A stretch of DNA of 64,000 bases from JAHEKD01 sp965204695 (GCA_965204695.1 OZ242007.1:620001-684000), one strand, 5' to 3'. Positions 9,163 to 18,153 are shown, numbered from the stretch's first letter. Notes: generated by a model not told the origin, from the sequence alone. Translations and numbers: made by a program.

Positions 9163-10657
9163 GCAGTTGATTGTGTATCACTTGAATCTGATCGAATAGA
9201 TCAGTCGCAATCATACCAATTTTACCCCGTTTTGCAGCCAACTTATCTGCAGCACTAGCGTGCAACCATACTCCCAGACAAGCAGCTTCAAAAAGGCCGT
9301 ATCCTTGTGCCATTAAGCCAACAATACAGCCTGTTAAAACATCTCCCATGCCCGCTGTAGCTTGACCTGAATTACCGGCAGAACAAACTCGAATCGACCA
9401 TTGTTCGCTAGCGATTAAAGTTCCAGAGCCTTTTAATACGCAAATACCTCCATATTGATCAACAATGGCTTTAGCCGCTGCATATCGATTTGCCTGCACA
9501 TCACTGCCACTACAAGCTAATAAGCGTGCTGCTTCTCCCGGATGTGGAGTCAAAATCCAGTTTTGCCGTTTTTGTTTCTCCTGGGCCAATAAATTCAACC
9601 CGTCTGCATCAATGACCAGTGGTAATTCTGATTGCATTACTTGGCTGTAGAGACTTCGAGCCCATTGTGTTTGACCTAGTCCCGGACCCAGTGCCAATGC
9701 TTGAAACTGCTCAAGCTGCGATTCATTGTGTGTGCTTTGAGTTAATAATTCCGGGTAATTCAAAGCTAACTGTGAAGCATGTTGCTCATGTGTAATGACT
9801 TTGACTCGACCCGCTCCTGTACGATAGGCCGCTTTACCTGCCATTAATACAGCTCCAATCATCCCTGGTGCTCCACCAATTACTCCCACATAACCGGTTG
9901 TGCCTTTATGGGCATTTTCATGACGCTCAATTAACATTGGCTTGAGTGATGTTTGAGTTAATAGCCTGGCGGCAGTTTTTCTTGATTTATAGGCTGATGA
10001 CTCAATGTCTAGATCGGTGAATTTGATTTGGCCACAAAATTCTTTGCCGTCAGCAGTGAACATGCCGGCTTTTAAGGCTATAAAAGTCGTGGTTGTATCA
10101 GCCCTGACACAACATCCCATGACGCAACCTGTGTCACTGTTCAATCCAGTAGGTACATCACAGCAAACGACTGGAACTGATGTTGAATTGATAGTGCTAA
10201 CCAACTCTAATAGAAAACCAGTTATTGGACGATCAACCCCTGTTCCTAATAAAGCGTCAACAATTAAATCCGTAGAGGTCAACTCGTTAGATAATTCAGT
10301 GTCAGGTTCAAGATCGAAGATTTGGCAACCTTGTTCTAGCGCAAAATCATGCGCTTTTTTAGCGTCATCAGTTAGCGGTGGTTTAGCTGCATAGACAACA
10401 AGATCTAGGCCGCTCTGCTTGGCAAGACCTGCTACAACATAACCATCACCACCGTTATTGCCGCTGCCACAAAAAATTGCCAGATGTTTTGCGGTGGGGA
10501 AACCTTGCTGAATACAATCAAATACGAATTGCCCGGCACGGGTCATTAACTCATAACCGCTAACACTGCCACTAGCGATAACTGTCTGGTCAATATCACG
10601 ACAATCAGCAGCAGTATATAATTGCTCTGGCAGTTGGTTGTTCGAACAGTTTTTCAT
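9152..10657 (-). CDS. nnr: Bifunctional NAD(P)H-hydrate epimerase / ADP-dependent dehydratase
   Basis: Repairs hydrated NAD(P)H. The N-terminal YjeF_N epimerase domain (about residues 1-215) shows CGSGNNGGDGYVVA and DALLGTG; the C-terminal ribokinase-like dehydratase (about 225-500) shows GPGLGQ, VIDADGLN, TPHPGEAARLL and NSGQATAGMGDVLTG. The 501-residue length is normal for the fused protein. Its ATG (10655-10657) shares the palindromic CATG with the divergent queG start, so any regulatory DNA must lie inside the two coding regions. Confidence 0.96.
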   Translation of the reverse strand: MKNCSNNQLPEQLYTAADCRDIDQTVIASGSVSGYELMTRAGQFVFDCIQQGFPTAKHLAIFCGSGNNGGDGYVVAGLAKQSGLDLVVYAAKPPLTDDAKKAHDFALEQGCQIFDLEPDTELSNELTSTDLIVDALLGTGVDRPITGFLLELVSTINSTSVPVVCCDVPTGLNSDTGCVMGCCVRADTTTTFIALKAGMFTADGKEFCGQIKFTDLDIESSAYKSRKTAARLLTQTSLKPMLIERHENAHKGTTGYVGVIGGAPGMIGAVLMAGKAAYRTGAGRVKVITHEQHASQLALNYPELLTQSTHNESQLEQFQALALGPGLGQTQWARSLYSQVMQSELPLVIDADGLNLLAQEKQKRQNWILTPHPGEAARLLACSGSDVQANRYAAAKAIVDQYGGICVLKGSGTLIASEQWSIRVCSAGNSGQATAGMGDVLTGCIVGLMAQGYGLFEAACLGVWLHASAADKLAAKRGKIGMIATDLFDQIQVIHNQLHAD

Positions 10658-11714
10658 GACCCAGATAGATTACCAGAAACTCAAAGACGAAATTAAATCC
10701 TTAAGTCTGAATTTAGGCTTTGATCAACTCGGCGTCACTGATGCTGATTTGTCTGATACTTCAGCTAAATTCCAGCAATGGTTGGTTCAAAGCTTTCACG
10801 GCACTATGAAATATATGCAAGTCCATGGCGATAAACGCTGGAAGCCTGCAAAACTGGTCGATGGCACGATCCGGGTTATTTGTGTTCGAATAAATTATTG
10901 GCCGGCTGACGAGGCTGAAAAACAACTTGACCATCCTGAAAATGGCTACGTATCCCGTTACGCACTTGGCCGTGATTACCACAAACTGGTCCGCAAACGT
11001 TTACAACGGCTTGCCGATGAAATCCAAAACACCATTGGTGATTTTGGATACAGGGTCTTTTGCGACAGTGCACCGGTGCTGGAAAAGCCTCTTGCTGAAA
11101 AGGCAGGACTGGGCTGGATTGGCAAACATACTAATTTAATTAACCAACATGAAGGATCCTGGTTTTTTCTGGGCGAGCTTTATACAGATTTACCTTTACC
11201 TGTCGACGAACCAGTCACAGACGAGCATTGCGGCAGTTGTACGCGTTGTATTGAGATTTGCCCAACCAAGGCAATCGTGGCTCCTTTTGTGGTGGATGCA
11301 CGTAGGTGTATTTCTTATCACACCATTGAGCTGAAAGGCTCTATCCCTGTCGAATTTCGCAAAGCCATGGGCAATCGCATTTACGGCTGTGATGATTGTC
11401 AGCTAGTCTGCCCCTGGAACAAGTTCGCTCGACCAACTCAGGAAATAGATTTTTTACCTCGAAACAATTTGAACGAGCTAAATTTAGCTCAATCTTTTCA
11501 ATGGGATAAAAGAACTTTTGAAAGTAAAACAGAAGGTTCAGCAATTCGTCGGATAGGTCATGAAAGATGGTTGAGGAATATTGCTGTAGCATTAGGAAAT
11601 ACACCTAAATCGGGAACGGTTATCAGCACACTAAACTCGCGAAAAGAAGATTCATCAGAATTAGTCACAGAGCATGTTGAATGGGCGTTGGAACAACATC
11701 TGACTAAGACATAG
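10656..11714 (+). CDS. queG: Epoxyqueuosine reductase QueG
   Basis: Cobalamin-dependent iron-sulfur enzyme for the last step of queuosine synthesis in tRNA (epoxyqueuosine to queuosine). Two [4Fe-4S] motifs are visible: CGSCTRCIEICP and CDDCQLVCPWN. SAPVLEKPLAEKAGLGWIGK is the family signature near the middle. I place the start at the ATG at 10656 (MTQIDYQKL); a longer reading from TTG at 10638 adds six residues inside nnr. Length from 10656 is 352 residues. It is divergent to nnr with overlapping start codons. Confidence 0.95.
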   Translation: MTQIDYQKLKDEIKSLSLNLGFDQLGVTDADLSDTSAKFQQWLVQSFHGTMKYMQVHGDKRWKPAKLVDGTIRVICVRINYWPADEAEKQLDHPENGYVSRYALGRDYHKLVRKRLQRLADEIQNTIGDFGYRVFCDSAPVLEKPLAEKAGLGWIGKHTNLINQHEGSWFFLGELYTDLPLPVDEPVTDEHCGSCTRCIEICPTKAIVAPFVVDARRCISYHTIELKGSIPVEFRKAMGNRIYGCDDCQLVCPWNKFARPTQEIDFLPRNNLNELNLAQSFQWDKRTFESKTEGSAIRRIGHERWLRNIAVALGNTPKSGTVISTLNSRKEDSSELVTEHVEWALEQHLTKT

Positions 11715-11756
11715 ATTTCCCCGGCTTTGTATCGGAACCCCAATATTATTACAAAA

Positions 11757-12134
11757 ATCCGGTTAAACCCGGGGTATTTACCGTAACAACCCTTCAGGCT
11801 GATCCGATCAACATCGAACCTAAAGCAGATTCGATGTTTAATCTAAATACACTCGTTCATCCATGGGCATCTCTAATTCCTCCGTTCTTTCAGTTACCCC
11901 GATCTATTTGAAAATGTTCGTCAAACGGGCTCAGGTACATCACTGACCTGTCAGGTCCGAATAGCACAGCAGATCCCTCGCAAGCCCGGCATTGAGTTAT
12001 AGTGTTAAAGAGCCGGGACAAGCCCGGCATTGAGTTATAGTGTTAAAGAGCCGGGACAAGCCCGGCATTGAGTTATAGTGTTAAAGAGCCGGGACAAGCC
12101 CGTGGCTTTCTGTCGCTTATGCGAACGATAATAA
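11757..12134. repeat. Degenerate copy of a multi-hairpin intergenic repeat
   Basis: Between queG and the esterase gene. The left part (11757-11876) shares blocks with the repeat at 38308-38460: a CCGG/AAACCCGGG palindrome, AGGCTGATCC, the AACATCGAA...TTCGATGTT stem, then AATCTAAATACACTC and CATCCATGGGCA. The right part (12096-12134) carries AAGCCCGTGG and the shared tail TGTCGCTTATGCGAACGATA. The two parts are separated by other sequence including the 38-bp tandem array. No gene is visible in 11715-12178. Confidence 0.7.
11982..12095. repeat. Three perfect 38-bp tandem repeats with an internal hairpin
   Basis: Three identical, directly abutting 38-base units at 11982-12019, 12020-12057 and 12058-12095, plus the first 7 bases of a fourth. 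Each unit contains CCCGGC near the left and GCCGGG near the right, so each can fold as a hairpin. One diverged unit occurs alone at 17419-17456, followed by the same kind of tail. There are no unique spacers, so this is not a CRISPR array. Confidence 0.9.
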
Positions 12135-12178
12135 AACGCCAGTTTCACGAAAGCCTGTAAATAGAATATTCTTACCAT

Positions 12179-13069
12179 ATGAAAAGAGAACAGTTTTTAA
12201 AATTACTGGGAACACCCCCATTAAAAGCAAGCCTAAACACAAAGATTATTGAAGAAGTGGATTGCGGCTGTTTTGTTAGAAAAAAGGTTTCATTCTCTTC
12301 AGAGCCTGAAGAAAAAATCTTCGCTTACTTATGTGTTCCCAAAATCGACAGTCCAATGCCGGCTGTATATTGTTTCCATCAGCATGCTGGAAATCATTTG
12401 CTTGGAAAAAGTGAAGTCGTGGGACTTGATGGTTCACTGGACCAACACTATGCAAAGGAGCTTGCCGAAAAAGGCTTTGTTACTATTGCTGTGGATGCAA
12501 TCTGTTTTGAACAAAGGGCATACACAAAAGATCCTTTTAAATACCATGTGCATCAACTCAATACACGGCTAGTGCAAGGACAAACCTTGCTAGGGAAAAT
12601 TTTATTCGACGTTTCATCAGGAATTGATCTTCTACAATCCCTACCTGAAGTGGACTCTTCTAATATTGGCTTCATAGGTCATTCATACGGTGGACGAACA
12701 GCTTTGTTCGCACCTGCTTATGATCGCAGAATAAAAGCATCAGTTTCTAGCTGTGGATCAACAAATTACAAGGATATGATTGCCCACAATACTGGTGTAC
12801 AACTTGATTTTGTAATTCCAAATATCTTGGAGCATGGAGATCTGGAAGATGTAATAAAGCTGGTTGAACCGGCAAGCCTTCTGATTGTTGGCACTGACGA
12901 CGATAAGTGGAGTTTAAGCATTGACTATATATCCAAATATTCCAGCGAAGCCTTTAAACAAGGTATGCTTAAAACAGCTATTTTTAAGGGCAAACATCAG
13001 TTTAGTGATGAAATGCGTTCACTCGCTTATGAATTCTTAGACAAGAATCTACGTGCAAACTTGCAATGA
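12179..13069 (+). CDS. Alpha/beta hydrolase, dienelactone hydrolase/acetyl-esterase-like
   Basis: 296-residue hydrolase with a visible catalytic triad: nucleophile elbow GHSYGG (Ser169), acidic residue in GTDDDKWS (about Asp240-242) and His273 in KGKHQFSD. Early strands and an oxyanion region read PAVYCFHQHAGNH. No signal peptide, so probably cytoplasmic. The substrate is unknown; the family includes dienelactone hydrolases and acetyl xylan esterases. It is a lone plus-strand gene between the repeat region and convergent orn, with no obvious operon partner. Confidence 0.8.
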   Translation: MKREQFLKLLGTPPLKASLNTKIIEEVDCGCFVRKKVSFSSEPEEKIFAYLCVPKIDSPMPAVYCFHQHAGNHLLGKSEVVGLDGSLDQHYAKELAEKGFVTIAVDAICFEQRAYTKDPFKYHVHQLNTRLVQGQTLLGKILFDVSSGIDLLQSLPEVDSSNIGFIGHSYGGRTALFAPAYDRRIKASVSSCGSTNYKDMIAHNTGVQLDFVIPNILEHGDLEDVIKLVEPASLLIVGTDDDKWSLSIDYISKYSSEAFKQGMLKTAIFKGKHQFSDEMRSLAYEFLDKNLRANLQ

Positions 13070-13079
13070 AAGTAAACCT

Positions 13080-13622
13080 TCAAATAAACATCGTGCGGCG
13101 GTAATATTTTAATTCTTCAATGGATTCTCGAATATCGTCTAACGCTTTATGGGTATTGCGCTTTTCAAAGCCCGCCATGATCTCAGGACGCCAACGCATT
13201 GCCAGTTCTTTTAAAGTGCTGACATCAAGATTGCGATAATGCAGATAACCATTTAATTCCGGCATGTAGGGATACAAAAAACGCCGATCCTGACAAATTG
13301 AATTTCCGCATAGTGGTGATGTATTTTTGGGCACATATTCGCGAATAAAATCCAGCGTCAATTGCTCTGCCTGAGCTTCTGTGATTTGTGAATTTCGAAC
13401 CCGTTCAATTAATCCCGTATCACTATGAGTAGTCTGATTCCAGTCATCCATTTGCCCAAGTAATAACTCGGGTTGATTAACCGCCAACACCGGACCCTCA
13501 GAAACAATGTTTAAATGCTGGTCGGTAATTATGGTGGCAATTTCGATAATACGATCCGTTTCCGGAAAAAGTCCGGTCATTTCTAAATCCATCCATACCA
13601 GCGCATTTGCATCCTGCGGCAT
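13080..13622 (-). CDS. orn: Oligoribonuclease
   Basis: DEDDh 3'-5' exoribonuclease that degrades 2-5 nt RNAs and pGpG, essential in many gammaproteobacteria. Exo I is WMDLEMTGL, a later catalytic Asp lies in the NSICQDRRF region, and the HxxxxD site is THKALDDIRESIEEL. I start at the ATG at 13622 (MPQDANALVWMD) because TAGGAG lies 7 bases upstream; a longer reading to 13643 would put that Shine-Dalgarno inside the gene. Length is 180 residues, standard for Orn. Confidence 0.96.
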   Translation of the reverse strand: MPQDANALVWMDLEMTGLFPETDRIIEIATIITDQHLNIVSEGPVLAVNQPELLLGQMDDWNQTTHSDTGLIERVRNSQITEAQAEQLTLDFIREYVPKNTSPLCGNSICQDRRFLYPYMPELNGYLHYRNLDVSTLKELAMRWRPEIMAGFEKRNTHKALDDIRESIEELKYYRRTMFI

Positions 13623-13688
13623 TATGACTCCTAATGTTGGCAACGATTATGCTAGCATAAAGACTAACAGACCCCAGGACATCACGCC

Positions 13689-14012
13689 ATGCTTATCAAT
13701 GAAAATTGCACCCATCAAACCGAATCCCTAAGTTCCGATCACATTGCTGAATTGTTAAAGCTAACCCCCGAGTGGACTCACGATGAATCAAGCAATATGC
13801 TGAGCAGAACATTTAAAGTCGATAGTTATGCCCAAGGACCGGCATTTGCTGTAGCTATTGGGGAAATGGCAGACCAGCAAGATCATCATCCGAATCTGCA
13901 TATTTATTACAAAAAGTGTGTGGTTGAATTCACGACACATTCTGCTGGCGGCATATCTATCAATGATTTCATCTGTGCGGCTAAAGCTGATCAGATTTAT
14001 GCTGGCTTTTGA
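13689..14012 (+). CDS. phhB: Pterin-4a-carbinolamine dehydratase
   Basis: 107-residue DCoH/PCD-family protein that dehydrates 4a-hydroxytetrahydrobiopterin and recycles the pterin cofactor of aromatic amino acid hydroxylases. The active-site motif DHHPNLHIYYKK followed by THSAGGIS is clear. It is divergent from orn. No phenylalanine hydroxylase gene is in the window, so the physiological partner is not visible. Confidence 0.93.
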   Translation: MLINENCTHQTESLSSDHIAELLKLTPEWTHDESSNMLSRTFKVDSYAQGPAFAVAIGEMADQQDHHPNLHIYYKKCVVEFTTHSAGGISINDFICAAKADQIYAGF

Positions 14013-14075
14013 ACCTTAGAATTTGACGAATCTTCAAATAGCAAGAAACGGATTGAGCTTAAATCTCTAAATAGA

Positions 14076-14095
14076 TTTAATCCACTTGGATTAAA
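14076..14095. promoter_or_regulatory. Small perfect palindrome upstream of DUF1203 gene
   Basis: TTTAATCC and GGATTAAA flank a 4-base centre, 15 bases before the DUF1203 start at 14110. It has no following T-run, so it is more like an operator than a terminator. AGATTT repeats lie on both sides. No regulator is identified. Confidence 0.3.
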
Positions 14096-14109
14096 CAGTA
14101 GATTTAGAA

Positions 14110-14577
14110 ATGTCAACGTTAAATTACATTCCACTTACAACCGATGAAGTTAACCAGTACAGAAATGGGCATGTGGATAGCAACAACCAGCTTCCTGAAC
14201 AACTTGTCACTGATGGTTCTCCCTGTCGCCATTGTTTAACTGATATTGGTAAGGATGACCCATGTTTGTTGTTAGGATATCAACCTTTTCCTGGAATGAA
14301 TGCTTATTCAGAAACAGGGCCTATTTTTATCCATGCCGACAACTGTGAAAGATATTCAGATCTAGAAACACCAGAAATAATCAAGAATCGTGAACAAGTG
14401 ATGATTCGCGGTTATGACAAAGATGATCGAATTATTGAAGGCACCGGAAAAGTTATCGACACGAAAAATATTACAGAAGAGGCTTTAGAAATCTTTACTA
14501 ATCAACATGCAAAGTATTTACATGTCAGATCGGTCACTAATAATTGTTATTTTTGTAGAGTAGAGTTATCCGTTTAA
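14110..14577 (+). CDS. DUF1203 family protein
   Basis: 155-residue protein matching DUF1203 in layout: N-terminal CRHCLTDIGKDDPCLLLGYQPF, then GPIFIHADNCERY and a C-terminal segment that ends in a lone cysteine pair (CYFCRVELSV). Its biochemical role is unknown. The 3' end overlaps recR by 4 bases in convergent orientation. Assignment rests on the paired Cys motif and the YQPF...GPIFIHA pattern. Confidence 0.8.
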   Translation: MSTLNYIPLTTDEVNQYRNGHVDSNNQLPEQLVTDGSPCRHCLTDIGKDDPCLLLGYQPFPGMNAYSETGPIFIHADNCERYSDLETPEIIKNREQVMIRGYDKDDRIIEGTGKVIDTKNITEEALEIFTNQHAKYLHVRSVTNNCYFCRVELSV

Positions 14578-15170
14578 TATTCGCGCCGACCTTCAAAAGC
14601 CTGGCTCAGGGTCCCCTGGTCCATATACTCTAATTCACCGCCCATTGGTAGCCCACGAGCAAGTCTGGTTACTTTGAGATTGCGCTTGCGGGCAATATCA
14701 CCAATATAATCTGCGGTTGCTTCTCCTTCTACAGTAAGATTCGTAGCCAGAATAATTTCGTTAACCTGGCCACTTTCGAGTAATTGGATTAATTGGCGTA
14801 CCCCTAACTCATTAGGACCAATTCCATCCAGTGGTGACAAATGACCCATCAAGACAAAATACATGCCTTTGTAAATGCCGGCCTGCTCAACGGATTCCAA
14901 ATCTGCAGGCGTTTCCAACACACATAAAAGCTGTGGGTTACGATGGCTAGAGGCGCAAATATTACAAAGCTCGGTCGCACTGAAGTTATTACAACGTGAA
15001 CAATGTTTAACCGTTTTTAAAGCATAATCCAGCGAAGCCAGGATCTCACGAGCACCATCCTGATCACGTTCGAGCAGATGGAAAGCCATGCGCTGAGCGC
15101 TTTTAGGGCCAACACCCGGCAAACACTTAAGTGCTTGCTGCAGTGCGGCAATGGCACTAGTTGGGGACAT
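14574..15170 (-). CDS. recR: Recombination mediator protein RecR
   Basis: 198-residue RecF-pathway protein that, with RecO, loads RecA at gaps. It shows the helix-hairpin-helix start (LPGVGPKSAQRMAFHLL), a C4 zinc finger (CSRCNNFSATELCNICAS) and a TOPRIM domain (VLETPADLESVEQAG). The ATG overlaps the ebfC stop by one base. Gene order dnaX-ebfC-recR is conserved across bacteria. Confidence 0.97.
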   Translation of the reverse strand: MSPTSAIAALQQALKCLPGVGPKSAQRMAFHLLERDQDGAREILASLDYALKTVKHCSRCNNFSATELCNICASSHRNPQLLCVLETPADLESVEQAGIYKGMYFVLMGHLSPLDGIGPNELGVRQLIQLLESGQVNEIILATNLTVEGEATADYIGDIARKRNLKVTRLARGLPMGGELEYMDQGTLSQAFEGRREY

Positions 15171-15487
15171 TAAAATGGCAGATTCAAACCAGGAATATTT
15201 AATCCTGAGGTCAAGCCAGACATTTTTTCCTGGGTCGTTTTTTCAACTTTACGTACTGCATCATTTACAGCAGCAGCAACCATGTCTTCAACAATTTCCT
15301 TATCATCTGCCATTAAAGCCGGATCGATGGTGATGCGTTTAACGTCATGTTTGCAAGTCATGATCACTTTTACCAAGTCACCGCCCGCGGCACCTTCTAC
15401 TTCCAGTGACGCTAATTCTTCTTGCGCAGATTTGAGTTTTTCCTGCATTTCCTGCGCTTGTTTCATAATGTTGCCTAAACCTTTCAT
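15170..15487 (-). CDS. ebfC: YbaB/EbfC family nucleoid-associated protein
   Basis: 105-residue DNA-binding protein with the diagnostic start (GNIMKQAQEMQEKLKSAQEELA) and the VEGAAGGDLVKVIMTCKHDV core. It binds DNA as a dimer and is cotranscribed with dnaX and recR. Its stop is coupled to the recR start. Confidence 0.95.
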   Translation of the reverse strand: MKGLGNIMKQAQEMQEKLKSAQEELASLEVEGAAGGDLVKVIMTCKHDVKRITIDPALMADDKEIVEDMVAAAVNDAVRKVEKTTQEKMSGLTSGLNIPGLNLPF

Positions 15488-15501
15488 CAGACCTTCCTTA
15501 A

Positions 15502-17130
15502 CTAGGTTGCTTTAACTGAACCTGGAATAATTGTTGCATCCAGATTTTCCATTAATTCTTTAATATTTGGATCACTTAGAATCTCCTGTTCGGCTGCCTT
15601 AAGCGTTTGATCTTGTTTTTCTTTATTCAACTGTTGCGGTGTTTTTTCTGTTAACTCATTTATCGTCAGTTTTAAATTTATCTGTCGATTCAATCTTTCA
15701 ATAAATGCATTTTGAATCAGCATCTTGCGTTTATCATTAATCAAATGCGAACAACTGTCATCAACAAATAATTCAACAATATCGCCCTTTGATTCATTAA
15801 CCAATGAATTCATCACGACTTCACGAGCAAAACCTGTTAAACCTAGTGATTCAGCGAACTCAGGCCAATTTGTGCTGTTGAGTTGATCATCACCATTGGG
15901 ATTTGATTGCTTCGATTCAGCTTGCTGAGGCTCACTAAAATCAGTATTTACAGACTCGGCAGATTTAGCGACCTTTTCATTTTGCTCAAGCTCAGGTTTA
16001 GTTTGCGGAGTTTTAACCGAAGCGGGTGAGGGTTTTTCTACCTGTTCGGGCGCAAACGCAATCATTCTCAGTAGCGTCATCTCCATACCCGTTCTTAAGT
16101 CTGGAGCCAGATAAATATCACGTTTGCCGAGTAAGGCCATTTGATAAAACAACTGTAGTGTTTCTTTGTCAAATTTGTCGACGTAAGTGGCTAATTGCTC
16201 TTTATCGGTAATGGTCTCGTTATCAATATCCGGCGAAAACTGTAACAAGCTAATCTGATGAAATTTCGCCAATAACTCCTCTAACCCATTCACGAAGTCC
16301 ACTGATTTTTCTGCCATTTCTTGAGACACTTGCAAAGCCTGATTAACATCATTGTGGGCTATTGCATCTAAAATTCTGAATATGAATCTGTCATCGACTA
16401 ATCCCAACATAGATCTGACTTGGGCAGCTTCCACTTTGCCACCACCAAAAGCTATGATTTGATCTAGCAGACTCAATGCATCTCGCATACTGCCCTTGGC
16501 CGATCTAGCCAAGAGCCTGATCGCAGACTCTTCAAAATCTATTTTTTCAGCCTTTAGGATAAGTTTAATTTGCGAGGTAATCTGTTCGATACTCAGTGCT
16601 TTAAGATAAAACTGTAGGCATCTGGATAAAACCGTAACGGGTAATTTTTGCGGATCAGTAGTGGCTAATACGAATTTAACATGTGGCGGCGGTTCTTCAA
16701 GAGTCTTTAATAACGCATTAAAACTATGCCCGGAAAGCATATGAACTTCGTCTATCAGGTAAATCTTGTACTCACCGGTTGTTGGTGCATATTGAACATT
16801 ATCAAGTAAATCACGCGTATCATCGACTTTGGTTCTTGATGCGGCATCAACCTCAATTAAATCGATAAACCGTCCTTCATCCACTGCCTGGCAATGACTG
16901 CATTCATTACATGGAGTCGAAGACACGCCATTTGTTTGGCAGTTCAATGACTTGGCTAAAATCCTCGCCAAAGTTGTTTTACCAATTCCACGTGTGCCCG
17001 TAAGCAAAAACGCATGATGAACTCGATTATTATCAAGCGCATGTTTGAGTGCACTCACAACATGTTCCTGGCCTACCACTTGCGAGAAGTCACGTGGTCG
17101 CCATTTTCGTGCTAAGGCTAAATAACTCAC
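15502..17130 (-). CDS. dnaX: DNA polymerase III subunit tau (DnaX)
   Basis: Clamp-loader ATPase of the replicative polymerase. Walker A is GTRGIGKTTLAR, a zinc module follows (CNECSHC), then DEVHMLSG and SRC sensor motifs and a lid domain to about residue 365. The remaining C-terminal part contains a low-complexity Gln/Glu/Pro linker (about 370-415). At 542 residues it is shorter than the 643-residue E. coli tau. I saw no A AAA AAG slippery site in the linker, so a frameshifted gamma form is not evident. It lies 53 bases downstream of the 4.5S RNA gene. Confidence 0.95.
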   Translation of the reverse strand: MSYLALARKWRPRDFSQVVGQEHVVSALKHALDNNRVHHAFLLTGTRGIGKTTLARILAKSLNCQTNGVSSTPCNECSHCQAVDEGRFIDLIEVDAASRTKVDDTRDLLDNVQYAPTTGEYKIYLIDEVHMLSGHSFNALLKTLEEPPPHVKFVLATTDPQKLPVTVLSRCLQFYLKALSIEQITSQIKLILKAEKIDFEESAIRLLARSAKGSMRDALSLLDQIIAFGGGKVEAAQVRSMLGLVDDRFIFRILDAIAHNDVNQALQVSQEMAEKSVDFVNGLEELLAKFHQISLLQFSPDIDNETITDKEQLATYVDKFDKETLQLFYQMALLGKRDIYLAPDLRTGMEMTLLRMIAFAPEQVEKPSPASVKTPQTKPELEQNEKVAKSAESVNTDFSEPQQAESKQSNPNGDDQLNSTNWPEFAESLGLTGFAREVVMNSLVNESKGDIVELFVDDSCSHLINDKRKMLIQNAFIERLNRQINLKLTINELTEKTPQQLNKEKQDQTLKAAEQEILSDPNIKELMENLDATIIPGSVKAT

Positions 17131-17183
17131 TAATGAATCTAAATACTGAAACTGTCTTTATAATTAAAAAGGATTACAAAAAA

Positions 17184-17289
17184 GGCAATGACCCGCCTGA
17201 CCCGGCACCCAAAATAATTGCTACGGCTGCTTCCTTCCGGATCTGACCGGGTTTACAACTTTCCGTCACCATGGAGACGAGACATTGCC
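17184..17289 (-). ncRNA. ffs: Signal recognition particle 4.5S RNA
   Basis: On the minus strand the RNA reads GGTCAGATCCGGAAGGAAGCAG, containing the universal GGAA tetraloop and the asymmetric loop bound by Ffh. The 5' GGCAATG pairs with the 3' CATTGCC, giving a 106-base hairpin. It binds Ffh to target membrane proteins cotranslationally. It precedes dnaX on the same strand, a common gammaproteobacterial arrangement. Confidence 0.96.
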
Positions 17290-17297
17290 GGTCAGCG

Positions 17298-17303
17298 ATT
17301 TTA
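17298..17303 (-). promoter_or_regulatory. Likely -10 element of the 4.5S RNA promoter
   Basis: On the minus strand TAAAAT is preceded by TGC (an extended -10) and lies 8 bases upstream of the first G of the RNA. A clear -35 box is not seen, which an extended -10 can tolerate. Confidence 0.45.
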
Positions 17304-17418
17304 GCACAATCATTTTCTGGCTCACGGATAAATCGATCACATTAGCAGGATAATTTGATGCTGCGATCAATTGCTTATCTAAGATAAATCCTTGAAGATG
17401 AAATAGATTCCTACGGAT

Positions 17419-17490
17419 AAGCCCGGCATTGAGTTATAATGCTGAAGAGCCGGAACAAGCCCGTTGAAATCTTCCACTTATGCGAACGCT
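17419..17490. repeat. Single diverged 38-bp unit plus shared tail
   Basis: Bases 17419-17456 are a slightly diverged copy of the 38-bp unit tandemly repeated at 11982-12095. It is followed by AAGCCCGTTGAAATC and a tail containing CTTATGCGAACG that matches the tails at 12111 and 38437. This is the same repeat family with one unit instead of three. The rest of 17304-17567 shows no gene. Confidence 0.75.
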
Positions 17491-17567
17491 AGTAAAAGAT
17501 TTGAAATTCAAACAGTTAAGAAGAAAAAATAAAACGGGATGGAATAACACAAAAAATCAAGGAGTTT

Positions 17568-17589
17568 AAAGGCGGGCTAACCCGCCTTT
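17568..17589. terminator. GC-rich hairpin, probable bidirectional terminator
   Basis: AAAGGCGGG, a CTAA loop and CCCGCCTTT form a perfect stem with A-rich and T-rich flanks on both strands. It sits between the 4.5S RNA promoter region and the IS3 orfA remnant. From 17590 to 17897 I see only AT-rich DNA without a supported gene. Confidence 0.5.
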
Positions 17590-17897
17590 CTCCAACCTCT
17601 CATCAGATGATCTTTACCTACCCTTATCTAAAAATCATCGCTGCGAATTATAACAGGAAAAATTCAAAATAGTTTCATTTAATGCTTAATAGAGTTAGAT
17701 AATAGCGGCAAATCATAAAAGCAATTTAACTCTATCGAGGAACCACAAAATTAATTAATAAAGAAACCAAAATAATTTTATTTTTAATAACAGCTCTTAC
17801 AAGGGATTAAGACACCCCCAACAGCTATGGGAAATGTTTAAAATCAATTCCATTGTGCAAATCCATACAACTCTTATTTTAGTTTCATCATTGGCTT

Positions 17898-18086
17898 CTA
17901 AGTATGCTTATCTTGTAGCTCAGAAGCAAAGTATGTCATGGCCTGTTTAAACACGTCCCTTTCGTGTGTTATCCGGGATAATTGCCTTTTAAGATACTCA
18001 ATTTCAAGCTGAAGATCTTGGAATGTTTTTCCTTTTCGGTCAGCGTCTTTGTAAAATTTATCTATCCACAAATAGATACTCAATGT
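17898..18086 (-). pseudogene. IS3-family transposase OrfA, 3' part (split by an inserted IS)
   Basis: 62 codons beginning Thr-Leu-Ser-Ile-Tyr and containing an OrfA-type leucine zipper (LEIEYLKRQLSRITHERDVFKQA) and a normal stop. The 5' part of the same gene is at 20765-20878. Joining them at this point gives an uninterrupted 100-residue OrfA, reading GVATK then TLSIYLWIDKF. No orfB is recognisable downstream toward 17300, so the parent element was already incomplete. Confidence 0.88.
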
Positions 18087-18153
18087 ATGGACTCCTCCCC
18101 CCTAAGGTTATAGGGAGAAGAATCATTTAGACAAACAAATGAGGAATCCATAC

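Noticed and set aside
10005..10394. 129-codon plus-strand ORF inside nnr
   Set aside because: Antisense to a well-conserved domain; no start signal.
11982..12095. CRISPR-like direct repeats
   Set aside because: The units abut with no unique spacers, and no cas genes are present.
15502..17130. Programmed frameshift producing a gamma form of DnaX
   Set aside because: I looked for an A AAA AAG-type slippery site in the linker and did not find one.
17590..17897. Remaining lasso B genes or an IS3 orfB between the 4.5S RNA and the IS nest
   Set aside because: No open frame of useful length and no recognisable motif in any frame.
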